A program made the translations under genes and the position numbers. A stretch of 30,487 nucleotides of DNA from IMCC2047 sp041395865 (GTDB taxonomy: Bacteria > Pseudomonadota > Gammaproteobacteria > Pseudomonadales > IMCC2047): positions 1 through 30,487 of the forward strand of contig JAWKZQ010000021.1 of assembly GCA_041395865.1 (NCBI GenBank). Direction: 5' to 3'. The notes under the pieces were generated by a model, which was not told where the DNA came from, made no database searches, and saw only the letters and a list, made by a program, of their open reading frames with translations. This document shows, in pieces, positions 22,753 to 30,487 of the stretch. How positions within the stretch are numbered: the stretch's first letter is position 1; each line of letters opens with the position of its first letter.

Positions 22753-23202
22753 TCAGCGTTTAGGCGTCCAGCGAAAGGGCACCATGCTGGAACGCTCGAA
22801 ACCATGGCGCTGGTAGAAGCGGTGCGCACCGCTGTTATCGTCGTCGGTGAGCAGGGTAACACGTCGGCAGCCCTGGCTTGCGGCAAACTCCTGGGCATGG
22901 TGAAGCAATTTAGCGCCAACGCCTTTGGCCCGGTATTCGGGTAAAACCACCATGTCTTCGAGAATGGCGACGCGCGCGCCGAGCGCCGTGGAAACCGTAT
23001 AGAGCAGGTTGACCATGCCGATGATTTGGCTGGCTTCGTGAGCCACCAGGATATGGCCGATGTGCTCATTTCGGATGATTTCGCCTAACCCGCGGCTTTG
23101 GGCTTCGTGATCGGGCTTGAATTCTGCTTCCTGTGCAAAAAGCGCATCCAGCAGCCGGCAAAGTTGCGGGATATCCGATGAAATGGCCGTTGTAATTTCC
23201 AT
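22753..23202 (-). CDS. GNAT-family N-acetyltransferase
   Basis: This 149-residue acetyltransferase has the GNAT fold. An N-terminal helix region (DIPQLCRLLDALFAQEAEF) leads to the central strand ILEDMVVLPEYRAKGVGAKLL with the acetyl-CoA-binding R-x-x-G-x-G/A form. It ends with DNSGAHRFYQRHGFERSS, typical of motif B. The substrate is unknown. AAAGGA about 10 bases ahead of ATG 23202 supports the start. It is divergent from the RNA helicase gene, with 166 bases between them. Confidence 0.92.
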   Translation of the reverse strand: MEITTAISSDIPQLCRLLDALFAQEAEFKPDHEAQSRGLGEIIRNEHIGHILVAHEASQIIGMVNLLYTVSTALGARVAILEDMVVLPEYRAKGVGAKLLHHAQEFAASQGCRRVTLLTDDDNSGAHRFYQRHGFERSSMVPFRWTPKR

Positions 23203-23368
23203 GCGCAGCGTCCTTTACTTAAAATCAGTCAACGCAGTATCCCGCCAGTGTCGTTTTAAGGCAAGGTATCATGTCAGCGACGATAACGTATTCATACGCG
23301 TGGAATTCCTGTAAGCTGCGCGGCCTCTTTACTTCCTGACAGGCCCTGACCGGCCCCGAGACGACCCT

Positions 23369-24733
23369 ATGAATTTTGCTGAGCTGGGCCTTTGCCAACC
23401 TCTCCTTGAAGCTGTTGCCGAACAGGGCTATGAAAAACCTTCCCCGATTCAGGCGCAGGCGATTCCCGCCGTGTTGCAGGGGCGCGATGTGATGGCGGCG
23501 GCGCAGACAGGCACGGGTAAAACCGCCGGTTTTACCTTGCCGATACTGGAAACCCTGCTGTCCGGCGCGCCTGCGCAGTCGAACCAGGTGAGGGCATTAG
23601 TGCTCACGCCGACGCGCGAACTTGCGGCTCAAGTCGGTGAGAGCATTGCAACCTATGGCAAGTACCTGACGTTGACCTCCACGGTTGTCTTCGGCGGTGT
23701 GAAAATTAATCCCCAGATGATGCGCCTGCGTGGCGGTGTCGATGTGCTGGTGGCGACACCGGGGCGTTTGCTGGACCTGTACAACCAGAATGCCGTTCGT
23801 TTTAGTCAGTTGGAAATGCTGGTCCTGGATGAAGCCGATCGCATGCTGGATATGGGCTTCATCCACGACATTAAAAAGATCCTGGCATTGTTGCCCGCGC
23901 GCCGTCAGAACCTGATGTTTTCAGCGACCTTTTCCGATGACATACGCCAGCTTGCCAAGGGGCTGGTTAATGATCCCGTGGAAATTTCCGTCACTCCGCG
24001 CAATACCACGGCTGAAACCGTCGAGCAGTGGCTGTGCCCGGTTGATAAAAAGAAAAAGCCGGCGTTACTGGCCCACCTGATCCAGGATGAAGACTGGCAG
24101 CAGGTACTTGTTTTCAGCCGGACCAAGCACGGCGCCAACCGTTTAACCCGTTATCTCGAGGAAAAGGGTATCAAAGCCGCCGCCATTCATGGCAATAAAA
24201 GCCAGGGCGCGCGCACCAAGGCCTTGGCGGAATTCAAGCAGGGCAAGGTGCAGGCGCTGGTGGCTACGGACATTGCTGCCCGCGGGCTGGATATTGACCA
24301 GTTGCCCCAGGTGGTTAACTTCGACCTGCCCAATGTGGCCGAGGATTATGTGCACCGTATTGGACGCACCGGCCGGGCGGGGGCTACCGGGCAGGCGGTT
24401 TCGCTGGTGAGCGCCGATGAATTCAAACAGCTGCAGGATATTGAACGGCTCACCCAGCAGTTAATCCGGCGGGAATATGTGGGCGGGTTCGAGCCGGTGC
24501 ACGAGGTGCCGGAGTCACACTTGGATCGGCGCCCCATCAAACCGAAAAAACCCAAGAAGCCCAAACAGGGGCACCGCGACGGCCAGCGCTCCGGGGAGGC
24601 GGCGCGCGGTCATAAGCCCACCGGTAAAAACCGGCGTCATACCGGTGCGGCAACGCCCGGCAATCGTAGCCGACGGGGTAAACCGTCAGGCGGGTCTGGA
24701 AGCGGGCAGGGTGCCAAGCCGCGTCAGCGCTGA
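23369..24733 (+). CDS. rhlE: RhlE-type DEAD-box RNA helicase
   Basis: This 454-residue ATP-dependent RNA helicase has a Q motif (YEKPSPIQAQAIP near residues 21-33), Walker A AQTGTGKT at 45-52, PTRELAAQV, the DEAD box in LVLDEADRMLDMGF near 150, SAT in MFSATFSDD, and HRIGRTGRAG near 330. Residues from about 385 form a basic, repetitive Lys/Pro/Gly/Arg tail that probably binds RNA; its GC-rich codons make it the least conserved part. RhlE proteins act in ribosome assembly and RNA turnover, and the domain pattern with the short basic tail fits this group better than SrmB or DbpA. Confidence 0.94.
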   Translation: MNFAELGLCQPLLEAVAEQGYEKPSPIQAQAIPAVLQGRDVMAAAQTGTGKTAGFTLPILETLLSGAPAQSNQVRALVLTPTRELAAQVGESIATYGKYLTLTSTVVFGGVKINPQMMRLRGGVDVLVATPGRLLDLYNQNAVRFSQLEMLVLDEADRMLDMGFIHDIKKILALLPARRQNLMFSATFSDDIRQLAKGLVNDPVEISVTPRNTTAETVEQWLCPVDKKKKPALLAHLIQDEDWQQVLVFSRTKHGANRLTRYLEEKGIKAAAIHGNKSQGARTKALAEFKQGKVQALVATDIAARGLDIDQLPQVVNFDLPNVAEDYVHRIGRTGRAGATGQAVSLVSADEFKQLQDIERLTQQLIRREYVGGFEPVHEVPESHLDRRPIKPKKPKKPKQGHRDGQRSGEAARGHKPTGKNRRHTGAATPGNRSRRGKPSGGSGSGQGAKPRQR

Positions 24734-24759
24734 GTTTGTATCAGCAGAAACCGGCGCGG

Positions 24760-25092
24760 TTACAGGTTTCTGGGGGCAAACATAATGATAGCCATGCCCG
24801 CCATGGCGACGCCAGAGCCCACCAAATCCCAAACGGTGGGCTTGATGCCATCTACCGACCACAGCCATAGAATCGCCACAAAAATGTAGACGCCGCCATA
24901 GGCTGCATAGACCCGGCCCGCCGCCGTGGGATGCAGGGACAGCAGCCAGGCGAAGAGCCCCAGGCTCAAGGCGGCGGGGACCAGCAGTAAAATGCTTTTG
25001 CCTTCGCGCAACCACAGGTACGGCAGGTAGCAGCCGACGATTTCGGCAACGGCTGTAAACAGAAAAAGCAATAGGGTTTTAAGTTCTGGCAT
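24760..25092 (-). CDS. YnfA/UPF0060 family membrane protein
   Basis: This 110-residue inner-membrane protein has four hydrophobic helices. The family features are visible: LLLFLFTAVAEIVGCYLPYL in the first, LHPTAAGRVYAAYGGVYIFV in the middle, and WDLVGSGVAMAGMAIIMFAPR at the end. It resembles small multidrug exporters in size and layout, but the transported compound, if any, is not settled. It converges on rhlE (26 bases between stops) and lies just downstream of the VOC gene. Confidence 0.94.
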   Translation of the reverse strand: MPELKTLLLFLFTAVAEIVGCYLPYLWLREGKSILLLVPAALSLGLFAWLLSLHPTAAGRVYAAYGGVYIFVAILWLWSVDGIKPTVWDLVGSGVAMAGMAIIMFAPRNL

Positions 25093-25121
25093 GGGGGTTC
25101 CGGCGTTTTAAATGGAGCGGC

Positions 25122-25484
25122 TTAGGCCTGTACATCGGACCAAACGGCAAACTCATTGCCACTGGGTTCGCAGAAATGGAAGCGCCGCCCGCCCGGAAAA
25201 GCAAAGATTGGCTTGATGATGTTGCCGCCGGCAGTTTCGATGACGGCCTGCGTAGCTTCCAGGTTGTCGCTGTAAAAGACGACCAGCGCGGCCCCCGCCT
25301 TTTCGGTACTGGACGATTGTTCTGCTCGATAAAAGCCGCCATCCACACTGTCCTCGGAAAAAGCGGTGTAGTCCGGTCCGTAGTCGGTAAATTCCCAGCC
25401 AAAGACCTGATTGAAGAACGCCTTGGTGGCCTCCAGGTTGCGGGCTGGAAATTCCAGGTAATTAATAACGTGGTGGGCTTTCAT
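25122..25484 (-). CDS. VOC-family (glyoxalase-like) protein
   Basis: This 120-residue vicinal-oxygen-chelate protein has the two beta-alpha-beta-beta-beta modules. The first is HVINYLEFPARNLEATKAFFNQVFGWEF and the second begins ALVVFYSDNLEATQAVIETAGG and ends FHFCEPSGNEFAVW. Metal-site candidates are His4 or His5 and the Glu near the C-terminus. Relatives include lactoylglutathione lyase-like proteins and resistance dioxygenases, so the reaction is open. The ATG at 25484 is preferred; extending the frame needs a TTG. Confidence 0.88.
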   Translation of the reverse strand: MKAHHVINYLEFPARNLEATKAFFNQVFGWEFTDYGPDYTAFSEDSVDGGFYRAEQSSSTEKAGAALVVFYSDNLEATQAVIETAGGNIIKPIFAFPGGRRFHFCEPSGNEFAVWSDVQA

Positions 25485-25536
25485 GGATAAGGTTTTGCCA
25501 GGTCGAGTCAATCGCCAACCGGCCTTGGCCGTTCCC

Positions 25537-25698
25537 TTACTGGGTGACGATCCAAAGGGCGTGCAGTACAGCCGGCAGGTAAAAGATAAAGCACAGCAGG
25601 ATGTTAATCACCAGGTCCTTGCCAGCGCCTTTTTTCAGGAAAACGGCAACGGGTGCCAATAGGATTGCGAGAATGATCAGTACGAGCTTGTTGTCCAT
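25537..25698 (-). CDS. YqaE/Pmp3 family small membrane protein
   Basis: This 53-residue protein consists of two hydrophobic helices joined by a short loop. The first begins after MDNKLVLIILAILLAPVAVF, the loop contains KKGAGKDLVIN, and the second runs ILLCFIFYLPAVLHALWIV. This is the pattern of the UPF0057 (Pmp3/YqaE) family, small membrane proteins linked to stress and membrane potential. GGGAG lies six bases before ATG 25698. It sits between the VOC and hupE genes on the same strand. Confidence 0.9.
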   Translation of the reverse strand: MDNKLVLIILAILLAPVAVFLKKGAGKDLVINILLCFIFYLPAVLHALWIVTQ

Positions 25699-25739
25699 TG
25701 CTTGCTCCCAGGTCGATTCAAGTAAGACCTAAGGTACTA

Positions 25740-25771
25740 CAGAGGCGTGGAAAAATGAACTCACGCCTCTG
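25740..25771. repeat. Perfect 10-bp stem-loop after hupE
   Basis: CAGAGGCGTG (25740-25749) pairs perfectly with CACGCCTCTG (25762-25771) over a 12-base loop. It lies 11 bases after the hupE stop and 41 bases before yqaE. Without a T-run it is not a standard terminator, but it may end or stabilise the hupE transcript. Confidence 0.55.
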
Positions 25772-25782
25772 AGCAATTGCTG

Positions 25783-26367
25783 TTAACCTGCCGCGAAGCC
25801 GAGGCCAGCTGCAGCAATAGCCGCTCCGGCGACACGGTAGGCAGTGGTTGCGCTGAAGGCTTTCAGGGCTAAACCGGCTGCCGCGCCGACCGCCAGTAAC
25901 AGGGCGGCGGAAAGGGTAAAGCCCAGGCCATAGGAAGCGGCATTGAGCGCCAGCGGCATCTCTGTGCCGTGAGCGTGGCCGTGCAGCAGGGCAACGCCGG
26001 CGGCGATGCTCATGCTGGCGAATAAGGGCAGGCGTAATGTGCCGGCGACCAGCAGGCCGACGATCAACAGGGAAGCCAAAATACCCGCTTCAACCAAGGG
26101 TAAAGCAAGTCCGGCGATGGCCAGTACACCGCCTGCGAGCATTGTCAGCAGGAATGCGGCGGGAACGGCCCACAGCGAACGGCCGCCCATGAAAGCCGCC
26201 CACAGGCCAATGCCCAGCATCGCCAGTAGGTGGTCTGCGCCACCCAGTGTATGCGTGAAACCGGCTGCAAATCCGCCCGTTGTAGCCGTGCCGACGTGAG
26301 CCATAGCCGCAGCGGGAGCCAGGGCAATTGCCAGGCCAGTGAAAGAAAGGATGCGTTTTTTATTCAT
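25783..26367 (-). CDS. HupE/UreJ family membrane protein
   Basis: This 194-residue protein has a signal-like first segment (LAIALAPAAAMAHVG) and about six hydrophobic helices. The family motif HTLGGADHLLAMLGIGLWAA is at about residues 39-58 and a second His-rich HGHAHGTEMP near 130. HupE/UreJ proteins carry nickel or cobalt, usually beside hydrogenase or urease genes; none is visible here, so its metal and partner are unknown. AGGAG five bases before ATG 26367 supports the start. Confidence 0.92.
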   Translation of the reverse strand: MNKKRILSFTGLAIALAPAAAMAHVGTATTGGFAAGFTHTLGGADHLLAMLGIGLWAAFMGGRSLWAVPAAFLLTMLAGGVLAIAGLALPLVEAGILASLLIVGLLVAGTLRLPLFASMSIAAGVALLHGHAHGTEMPLALNAASYGLGFTLSAALLLAVGAAAGLALKAFSATTAYRVAGAAIAAAGLGFAAG

Positions 26368-26469
26368 GGGGACTCCTGCAGTGAAACCAGTAGGCCACCG
26401 GTTTGGGTTGGCCGCTTAAAGGTCGCTACGATAGCGCTTGCCGGGGCGGTTGGCAATGCCCGCAGACGT

Positions 26470-26886
26470 TCATAATTCCGGGCGAACCGGCAGGTACCAC
26501 TTTGGCTTGATGCGGCCAAAATCTTTGCGGGTGTGTTGCTTCAGGGATTGCTTTGAATCCAATACGTAGCTGCCTGAGGCGTCGCGTACGAACACGGCCC
26601 AGTGCCAGAAGGGCTTGCCCTGTTCAAGATGCCATTTGGTTGCCAGTAGCGCCAGGTCGGGCAGGGTTTTCCAGACCTTAAAGGGCAGGGGCGTATTTTC
26701 AACCTCCCAGCCGAATTGCGCCAGCAGGATGCGAACAGGCTGGGTTTCGGACCAGAGTGTTTGGTCTTGTGCATAGATGCCAAGCCTGTTGGCGACTGTT
26801 TTGGCTTCGCGATAGGAAACTCCGGCGATGGCAGCGCTGGCCGCAATGCCACAACCGGAAATTTCCTCCTGGATAACCGGTTTCAT
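26470..26886 (-). CDS. C39-like cysteine peptidase family protein
   Basis: This 138-residue protein has a papain-like C39-type arrangement. Gln6 and Cys12 (QEEISGCGIAA), His95 (FWHWAVFV) and Asp110 (SYVLDSK) make a plausible active site. There is no signal peptide or transporter domain, so it is a stand-alone cytoplasmic relative of the bacteriocin-leader peptidases. No double-glycine leader peptide gene was seen nearby. It begins 8 bases after the metY stop, so they are probably one transcript, for which I know no functional reason. Confidence 0.75.
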   Translation of the reverse strand: MKPVIQEEISGCGIAASAAIAGVSYREAKTVANRLGIYAQDQTLWSETQPVRILLAQFGWEVENTPLPFKVWKTLPDLALLATKWHLEQGKPFWHWAVFVRDASGSYVLDSKQSLKQHTRKDFGRIKPKWYLPVRPEL

Positions 26887-26894
26887 GGTTGAGC

Positions 26895-28166
26895 TTATAC
26901 CTTATCCAAGGCCTGGCTGACGTCGGCGATGATATCGTCGATGTTTTCGATGCCCACCGAAATCCGCACCAGGTCGGCACTCACGCCAGCGGCTTTCAGT
27001 TCTTCATCGTTCAGCTGGCGGTGGGTGGTAGTGGCCGGGTGGCAGGCCAGTGATTTGGCATCGCCGATGTTGACCAGGCGTAAAATCATCTGCAGGGCAT
27101 CAATGAATCTGGCACCCGCTTCGCGGCCGCCTGTGATACCGAAACTGAGAATGCCCGAGGCTTTGCCGCCGGTAATTTTCTGGCAGTTTTCATAGTAAGG
27201 GCTGTCGGGCAGGGTGGCATAGTTTACCCAGGCAACCTTGTCGTGTTTGGACAGGTAGTCGGCCAGTTTCTCGGCGTTTTCGCAGTGGCGTTCCATGCGC
27301 AGGCCCAGGGTTTCCAGCCCCTGCATAATCTGGAATGAGTTCTGTGGAGAAATGGCGCCCCCGGTATTACGCAGCGGTACGACGCGACAGCGCCCGATGA
27401 AGGCGGCCGGACCGAAGGCCTCGGTATAAACAACGCCATGGTAGGAGGGATCCGGTTCGTTGAGAATCGGGAAACGATCCCTGTTGGCGGCCCAGTCAAA
27501 CTTCCCTGAATCAATGATGATTCCGCCCAGCGATGTGCCGTGTCCGCCGATGTACTTGGTCAGCGAGTGGATAACGATATCCGCGCCCTGTTCAAAGGGG
27601 CGACACAGGTAGGGCGTTGCTACGGTGCTGTCTACGATCAGCGGTAGGCCATGCCGGTGGGCGATTTCTGCCAGTTTCTGGATATCCACAATATTGCCTG
27701 CGGGGTTGCCGATGGATTCACAGAAAATGGCTTTGGTGTTGTCGTCAATCGCCTTTTCAAAACCCTCGAAATCGTCGGCGCCCAGCATCCGCACCTCAAT
27801 GCCCTGGCGGGGGAACGTGTGGGCAAACAGGTTATAGGTGCCGCCATAAAGCTGGCTGGTGCTGACGATGTTGTCACCGGCACTGCACAGACACTGGATG
27901 GCATAGGTAATGGCCGTCATTCCCGAGGCTACCGCCAACGCGCCCACGCCGCCTTCCATCGCGGTCAGGCGTTGTTCGAGAACGTCGGTGGTGGGGTTCA
28001 TGATACGGGTATAAATGTTGCCGGGCACCTTAAGGTCGAAGAGATCCGCACCATGCTGGGTGTCGTCGAAGGTGTAGGAGGTGGTCTGGTAAATGGGGAC
28101 CGCTGCGGATTTCGTGGTGGCTTCCGACGTATAGCCGTGATGGAGTGCCAGAGATTCGAGTTTCAT
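26895..28166 (-). CDS. metY: O-acetylhomoserine sulfhydrylase / aminocarboxypropyltransferase
   Basis: This 423-residue PLP enzyme makes homocysteine from O-acetylhomoserine and sulfide in methionine synthesis. It shows SRASGMT-region equivalents (ALAVASGMTAITYA), YGGTYNLFAHTFPRQGIEV, the cofactor-binding IVDSTVATPYLCRPFEQGAD and the PLP Lys204 in HSLTKYIGGHGTSLGG, followed by ANRDRFPILNEPDPSYHG, which is typical of MetY rather than MetB or MetC. ATG 28166 is chosen because AAGGA lies about six bases upstream and the family N-terminus starts there. No metX gene is in the window. Confidence 0.95.
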   Translation of the reverse strand: MKLESLALHHGYTSEATTKSAAVPIYQTTSYTFDDTQHGADLFDLKVPGNIYTRIMNPTTDVLEQRLTAMEGGVGALAVASGMTAITYAIQCLCSAGDNIVSTSQLYGGTYNLFAHTFPRQGIEVRMLGADDFEGFEKAIDDNTKAIFCESIGNPAGNIVDIQKLAEIAHRHGLPLIVDSTVATPYLCRPFEQGADIVIHSLTKYIGGHGTSLGGIIIDSGKFDWAANRDRFPILNEPDPSYHGVVYTEAFGPAAFIGRCRVVPLRNTGGAISPQNSFQIMQGLETLGLRMERHCENAEKLADYLSKHDKVAWVNYATLPDSPYYENCQKITGGKASGILSFGITGGREAGARFIDALQMILRLVNIGDAKSLACHPATTTHRQLNDEELKAAGVSADLVRISVGIENIDDIIADVSQALDKV

Positions 28167-28365
28167 AAAAATCCTTATTATGTTCAAAAACAGCTGGTTA
28201 AAACGATGGCGGGCAATATAGCCCGTTTTGAAGAGTAATTGTAATGATTTAGGACAGTTTTGGAGCTGTTGAGATTACGGATAAGCCCGTGGCGATGAAA
28301 GTCGCTGGCAAAGCAGGTAGACTGTCTGGCTTTATTTTAAGCCCACAGATCGGCAAGGTTTTCCC

Positions 28366-29811
28366 ATGGTTCTCGTCAGTTTTCTCTTCTTTCTTTTAGC
28401 TTTCGTGGTGGTCGGCATGTTGTCGATGCGCAAACGGAAGCAAACCACCGAGGATTATCTGTTGGCCAGCCAAAGCGTTAAACCTTGGTTGGTGGCCCTG
28501 TCGGCCTTTGCCACCGCTAACAGCGGTTATATGTTTGTGGGCTTGATTGGCTTTGCTTACATGGCAGGTTTGCAAGCGATCTGGCTGATGGTCGGCCTGG
28601 TGACAGGCGACTTCCTGATGTCCATTTTTGTGCACAAACGCCTGCGTGTGCAGACGGAGAAACAGCGCGCCCTGAGTTTCGCGGGGATTTTAAGCACCTG
28701 GCACGGTACCAATTTCAAGGTGCTACGGGTGATCGGCGGCCTGATTACGCTGGCCTTTGTGGGCGCTTATGCCGCTGCACAGCTCAATGCCGGCAGTAAA
28801 GCCATGCACGTGGTGTTTGGTTGGGATTATTCCATGGGCGCCGTCGTCGGCAGCGTGATTGTGCTGCTTTACTGCTTTGCCGGCGGCATCCGTGCGTCGA
28901 TCTGGACGGATGCCGCCCAGTCCTTTGTCATGGTCGCGGCCATGGCGTTGATGCTGTTTATCGGCATCCGTGATATCGGCGGCCTCTCGGCCTTCATTGG
29001 CAACCTGCACACCGTTACGCCCCATTATATGGACTGGTTCCCGGCCAACCAGCCCGTGTTAGGCTCGGCATCACCGCTCTTTTTTGTGGTTGGCTGGATT
29101 TTCGGCGGTATCGGCATCATTGGCCAACCGCACGTCATGATTCGTTTCATGACACTGGAGAAGCCGGGCGAAATGCTGAGGGCTCGGGGCTATTATTACG
29201 GCTGTTACTTTACCTTCTACAGCATGGCGATTTTCACCGCGTTGGCGGCACGCCTGCTGATCCCGGAAACCGCCGGCTTTGATACGGAACTGGCATTGCC
29301 GACCCTGGCCGGTCAACTGTTACCGGAGGTGCTGGTGGGGCTGGTGCTGGCCGGTTTGTTCGCCGCCACCATGTCGACCGCCGACTCGCAGATTCTTGCC
29401 TGTACAGCGGCAATCACCAATGACCTGATGCCCAGGAAATTAAATGGTTACCTGGTGACCAAACTGGCGACTGTTTTTGTCACGGCAGTGGCTCTGATCA
29501 TTGCCCTGAGCGGCAACCAAAGTGTGTTTGCCCTGGTACTGGTGGCCTGGTCGGCACTGGCCAGTACCTTCGCGCCGTTGCTGATCGTCTATGCCCTCCG
29601 GCAACGGGTATCTGAGAAGCTGGCATTAACCATGGTGTTGGGCGGGCCAACGGTGATGTTGTTGTGGCGCTACTTTGAGCTGAACAGCATCATCTACGAG
29701 TGTGCGCCGGGTATCTTGTCCGGATTGGCTTTTTTTGTGGTTGGCAAGGTGCTTGGGGGACTGCTGAAGCGCGCTGAGTCCGAGCGTTTAGCCGCGTCTG
29801 AAGACTACTGA
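28366..29811 (+). CDS. Sodium/solute symporter family (SSS) transporter
   Basis: This 481-residue membrane protein has about 12-13 hydrophobic helices. SSS/PutP features include TTEDYLLASQSVKPWLVALSAFATANSGYMFVG at the start, a CFAGGIRASIWTDAAQSFVM stretch, and GLFAATMSTADSQILACTAAITNDL with the sodium-site Ser/Thr residues, next to WSALASTFAPLLIVY. It most resembles sodium/proline symporters, but the substrate cannot be read from sequence. AAGG precedes ATG 28366 by about 8 bases. Its last 7 bases overlap the end of the facing zinc-ribbon gene. Confidence 0.92.
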   Translation: MVLVSFLFFLLAFVVVGMLSMRKRKQTTEDYLLASQSVKPWLVALSAFATANSGYMFVGLIGFAYMAGLQAIWLMVGLVTGDFLMSIFVHKRLRVQTEKQRALSFAGILSTWHGTNFKVLRVIGGLITLAFVGAYAAAQLNAGSKAMHVVFGWDYSMGAVVGSVIVLLYCFAGGIRASIWTDAAQSFVMVAAMALMLFIGIRDIGGLSAFIGNLHTVTPHYMDWFPANQPVLGSASPLFFVVGWIFGGIGIIGQPHVMIRFMTLEKPGEMLRARGYYYGCYFTFYSMAIFTALAARLLIPETAGFDTELALPTLAGQLLPEVLVGLVLAGLFAATMSTADSQILACTAAITNDLMPRKLNGYLVTKLATVFVTAVALIIALSGNQSVFALVLVAWSALASTFAPLLIVYALRQRVSEKLALTMVLGGPTVMLLWRYFELNSIIYECAPGILSGLAFFVVGKVLGGLLKRAESERLAASEDY

Positions 29812-30137
29812 TTTTCGCCGCCACACTTTCGCTGTTTGCGGCAATCATGGCATTCAACCGCTATAGCGTCGATGTGACCTTTGGTTTCTTCGTAGAACCA
29901 TTTCTGGTCGCGCGCCATCCAGATTTCGCGCTTCCCGCAGCGACGGCAGGTAAAGGGCTGGTCGATATAGTACTCGGGTAAAGAACCGTAGGTATTAATA
30001 TGGCGAAGTTTTTCGGGGTTAGACCGAACCGCGGTAGGGTGCGCCTTCTGCAGGGCCGGGGGTAGCTGGGCAATACGCTCCGCCTCGCGCAACGCCTTCG
30101 ACGCCGGGTTTTTGCCGGTATTAACCTGCTTAACCAT
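29805..30137 (-). CDS. Zinc-ribbon protein
   Basis: This 110-residue protein is basic in its first half and ends in one zinc-ribbon: two Cys pairs, CRRCGK and CHDCRK, about 30 residues apart, with WMARDQKWFYEETKG between them. This matches the pattern of the probable zinc-ribbon domain family (zf-trcl type), whose role is unknown. The ATG at 30137 lacks a good ribosome site, but the mscL-like fragment ends 12 bases upstream, so translation may be coupled. Confidence 0.82.
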   Translation of the reverse strand: MVKQVNTGKNPASKALREAERIAQLPPALQKAHPTAVRSNPEKLRHINTYGSLPEYYIDQPFTCRRCGKREIWMARDQKWFYEETKGHIDAIAVECHDCRKQRKCGGENQ

Positions 30138-30149
30138 GGTGGGCGTTGT

Positions 30150-30482
30150 TCATCCGGTTTTCTCCTGCTCGGAACCACAAAAAGCGCAACGCGTCGCCCG
30201 CTTATCGATCGCGCTGAAGCAAAGCCCGCACTCTTTGCTCTGTTTTTCCTCCATCGCCTCTTCTTTCTGGCGCACATGGTTGATGCCCTTGACTAACAGA
30301 AACGCAAACCAGGTCACAATCAGGAAGCTGAAAATGCTATTCAGGAACACCCCGTAACTTAAGGTAACGGCACCGTCACCGTTAGCCTGTTGCAACGTAT
30401 GATAACTCCCGCCAGCTTCGCCTCCCTTCAGGACGATAAACAAGTCCGCCTGACTTGCCCCCGATTTTAGGGCCACTACTTA
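30150..30482 (-). pseudogene. mscL: MscL mechanosensitive channel fragment with zinc-ribbon-like tail
   Basis: The readable 108 residues (from GTG 30476) match the second half of MscL: the loop start DLFIVLKGGEAGG, a periplasmic stretch TLQQANGDGAVTLS, then the second membrane helix YGVFLNSIFSFLIVTWFAFL and VKGINHVRQKEE. The first helix and N-terminal amphipathic helix are missing. An in-frame TAA lies at 30482-30480, two codons upstream of the GTG, and the last 12 bases hold stops in all three leftward frames. A truncated channel would not work alone. The tail has a four-Cys motif (C83, C86, C97, C100; CGLC, CAFC) that E. coli MscL lacks but some other MscL proteins have. Truncation, frameshift or an assembly artefact at the edge cannot be told apart. 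Confidence 0.7.
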
Positions 30483-30487
30483 CTTAG

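Noticed and set aside
24745..24772. CAGAAACC/GGTTTCTG inverted repeat between rhlE and the YnfA gene
   Set aside because: The stem is only 8 bp, no T-run follows on either strand, and part of it lies in the YnfA coding end, so a terminator call is not supported.
24686..25015. Leftward frame overlapping the YnfA gene in another phase
   Set aside because: The YnfA frame carries the conserved membrane helices and motifs; this one is a shadow.
28188..28365. Possible riboswitch or MetJ-type site upstream of metY
   Set aside because: Only a loose AGACTGTCT stretch near 28318 was seen; no tandem MetJ boxes or recognisable SAM-riboswitch fold could be supported.

Overview
The window looks like chromosomal DNA of a gammaproteobacterium, plausibly from the Cellvibrionaceae or a nearby lineage. 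This rests on a recA-recX pair with a LexA box of the E. coli type, Fur-box-like sites, a TIGR02647-type small protein, and a TonB2-type energising cluster (DUF3450, TtpC, ExbB, ExbD, TonB, TPR protein). The genus is inferred from gene content and was not tested by a search. No rRNA, tRNA, CRISPR array or complete mobile element was recognised.

Left edge (1-3.8 kb): the 3' end of an sbcC-like nuclease ATPase gene is followed at once by a gene for a 460-residue protein that I do not recognise. Facing it is a Phd/YefM-RelE/ParE toxin-antitoxin pair whose promoter is overlapped by a perfect palindrome. An AT-rich gap of about 0.8 kb follows, with short repeats but no convincing gene. Next comes a winged-helix DNA-binding protein with a Lys-rich tail that ends in QLGLF, a sequence of the beta-clamp-binding type. 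This part has the accessory character.

Housekeeping block (3.8-12.8 kb): a membrane-anchored FKBP; a Fur-type promoter driving hemS (haem handling); pncC; SOS-controlled recA-recX followed closely by a 3-hydroxyisobutyrate-dehydrogenase-like gene. A leftward set then encodes an exported dienelactone hydrolase, a small potassium-channel-like protein, a beta-carbonic anhydrase, a SlyD-like FKBP, a TIGR02647 protein, an InaA-type lipopolysaccharide kinase and a small unknown protein.

Iron-uptake block (12.8-22.1 kb): a Fur-box-like site precedes six tightly packed rightward genes that would energise outer-membrane transport. Converging on it are leftward genes for a FecA-like TonB-dependent receptor, also with a Fur-box-like site, and a PepSY membrane protein. 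The PepSY gene and the TPR gene overlap tail to tail by 62 bp. A haem-degrading-monooxygenase-like gene lies beyond the receptor. Together with hemS these suggest one iron-responsive uptake and haem-use programme.

Right part (22.1-30.5 kb): PEBP-like protein, GNAT acetyltransferase, RhlE-type RNA helicase, YnfA-type membrane protein, VOC protein, a 53-residue YqaE/Pmp3 protein, HupE/UreJ, a C39-like cysteine peptidase paired with metY, a sodium/solute symporter, a zinc-ribbon protein, and an mscL fragment. The fragment lacks its first transmembrane helix and meets stop codons in all three frames at the window's edge.
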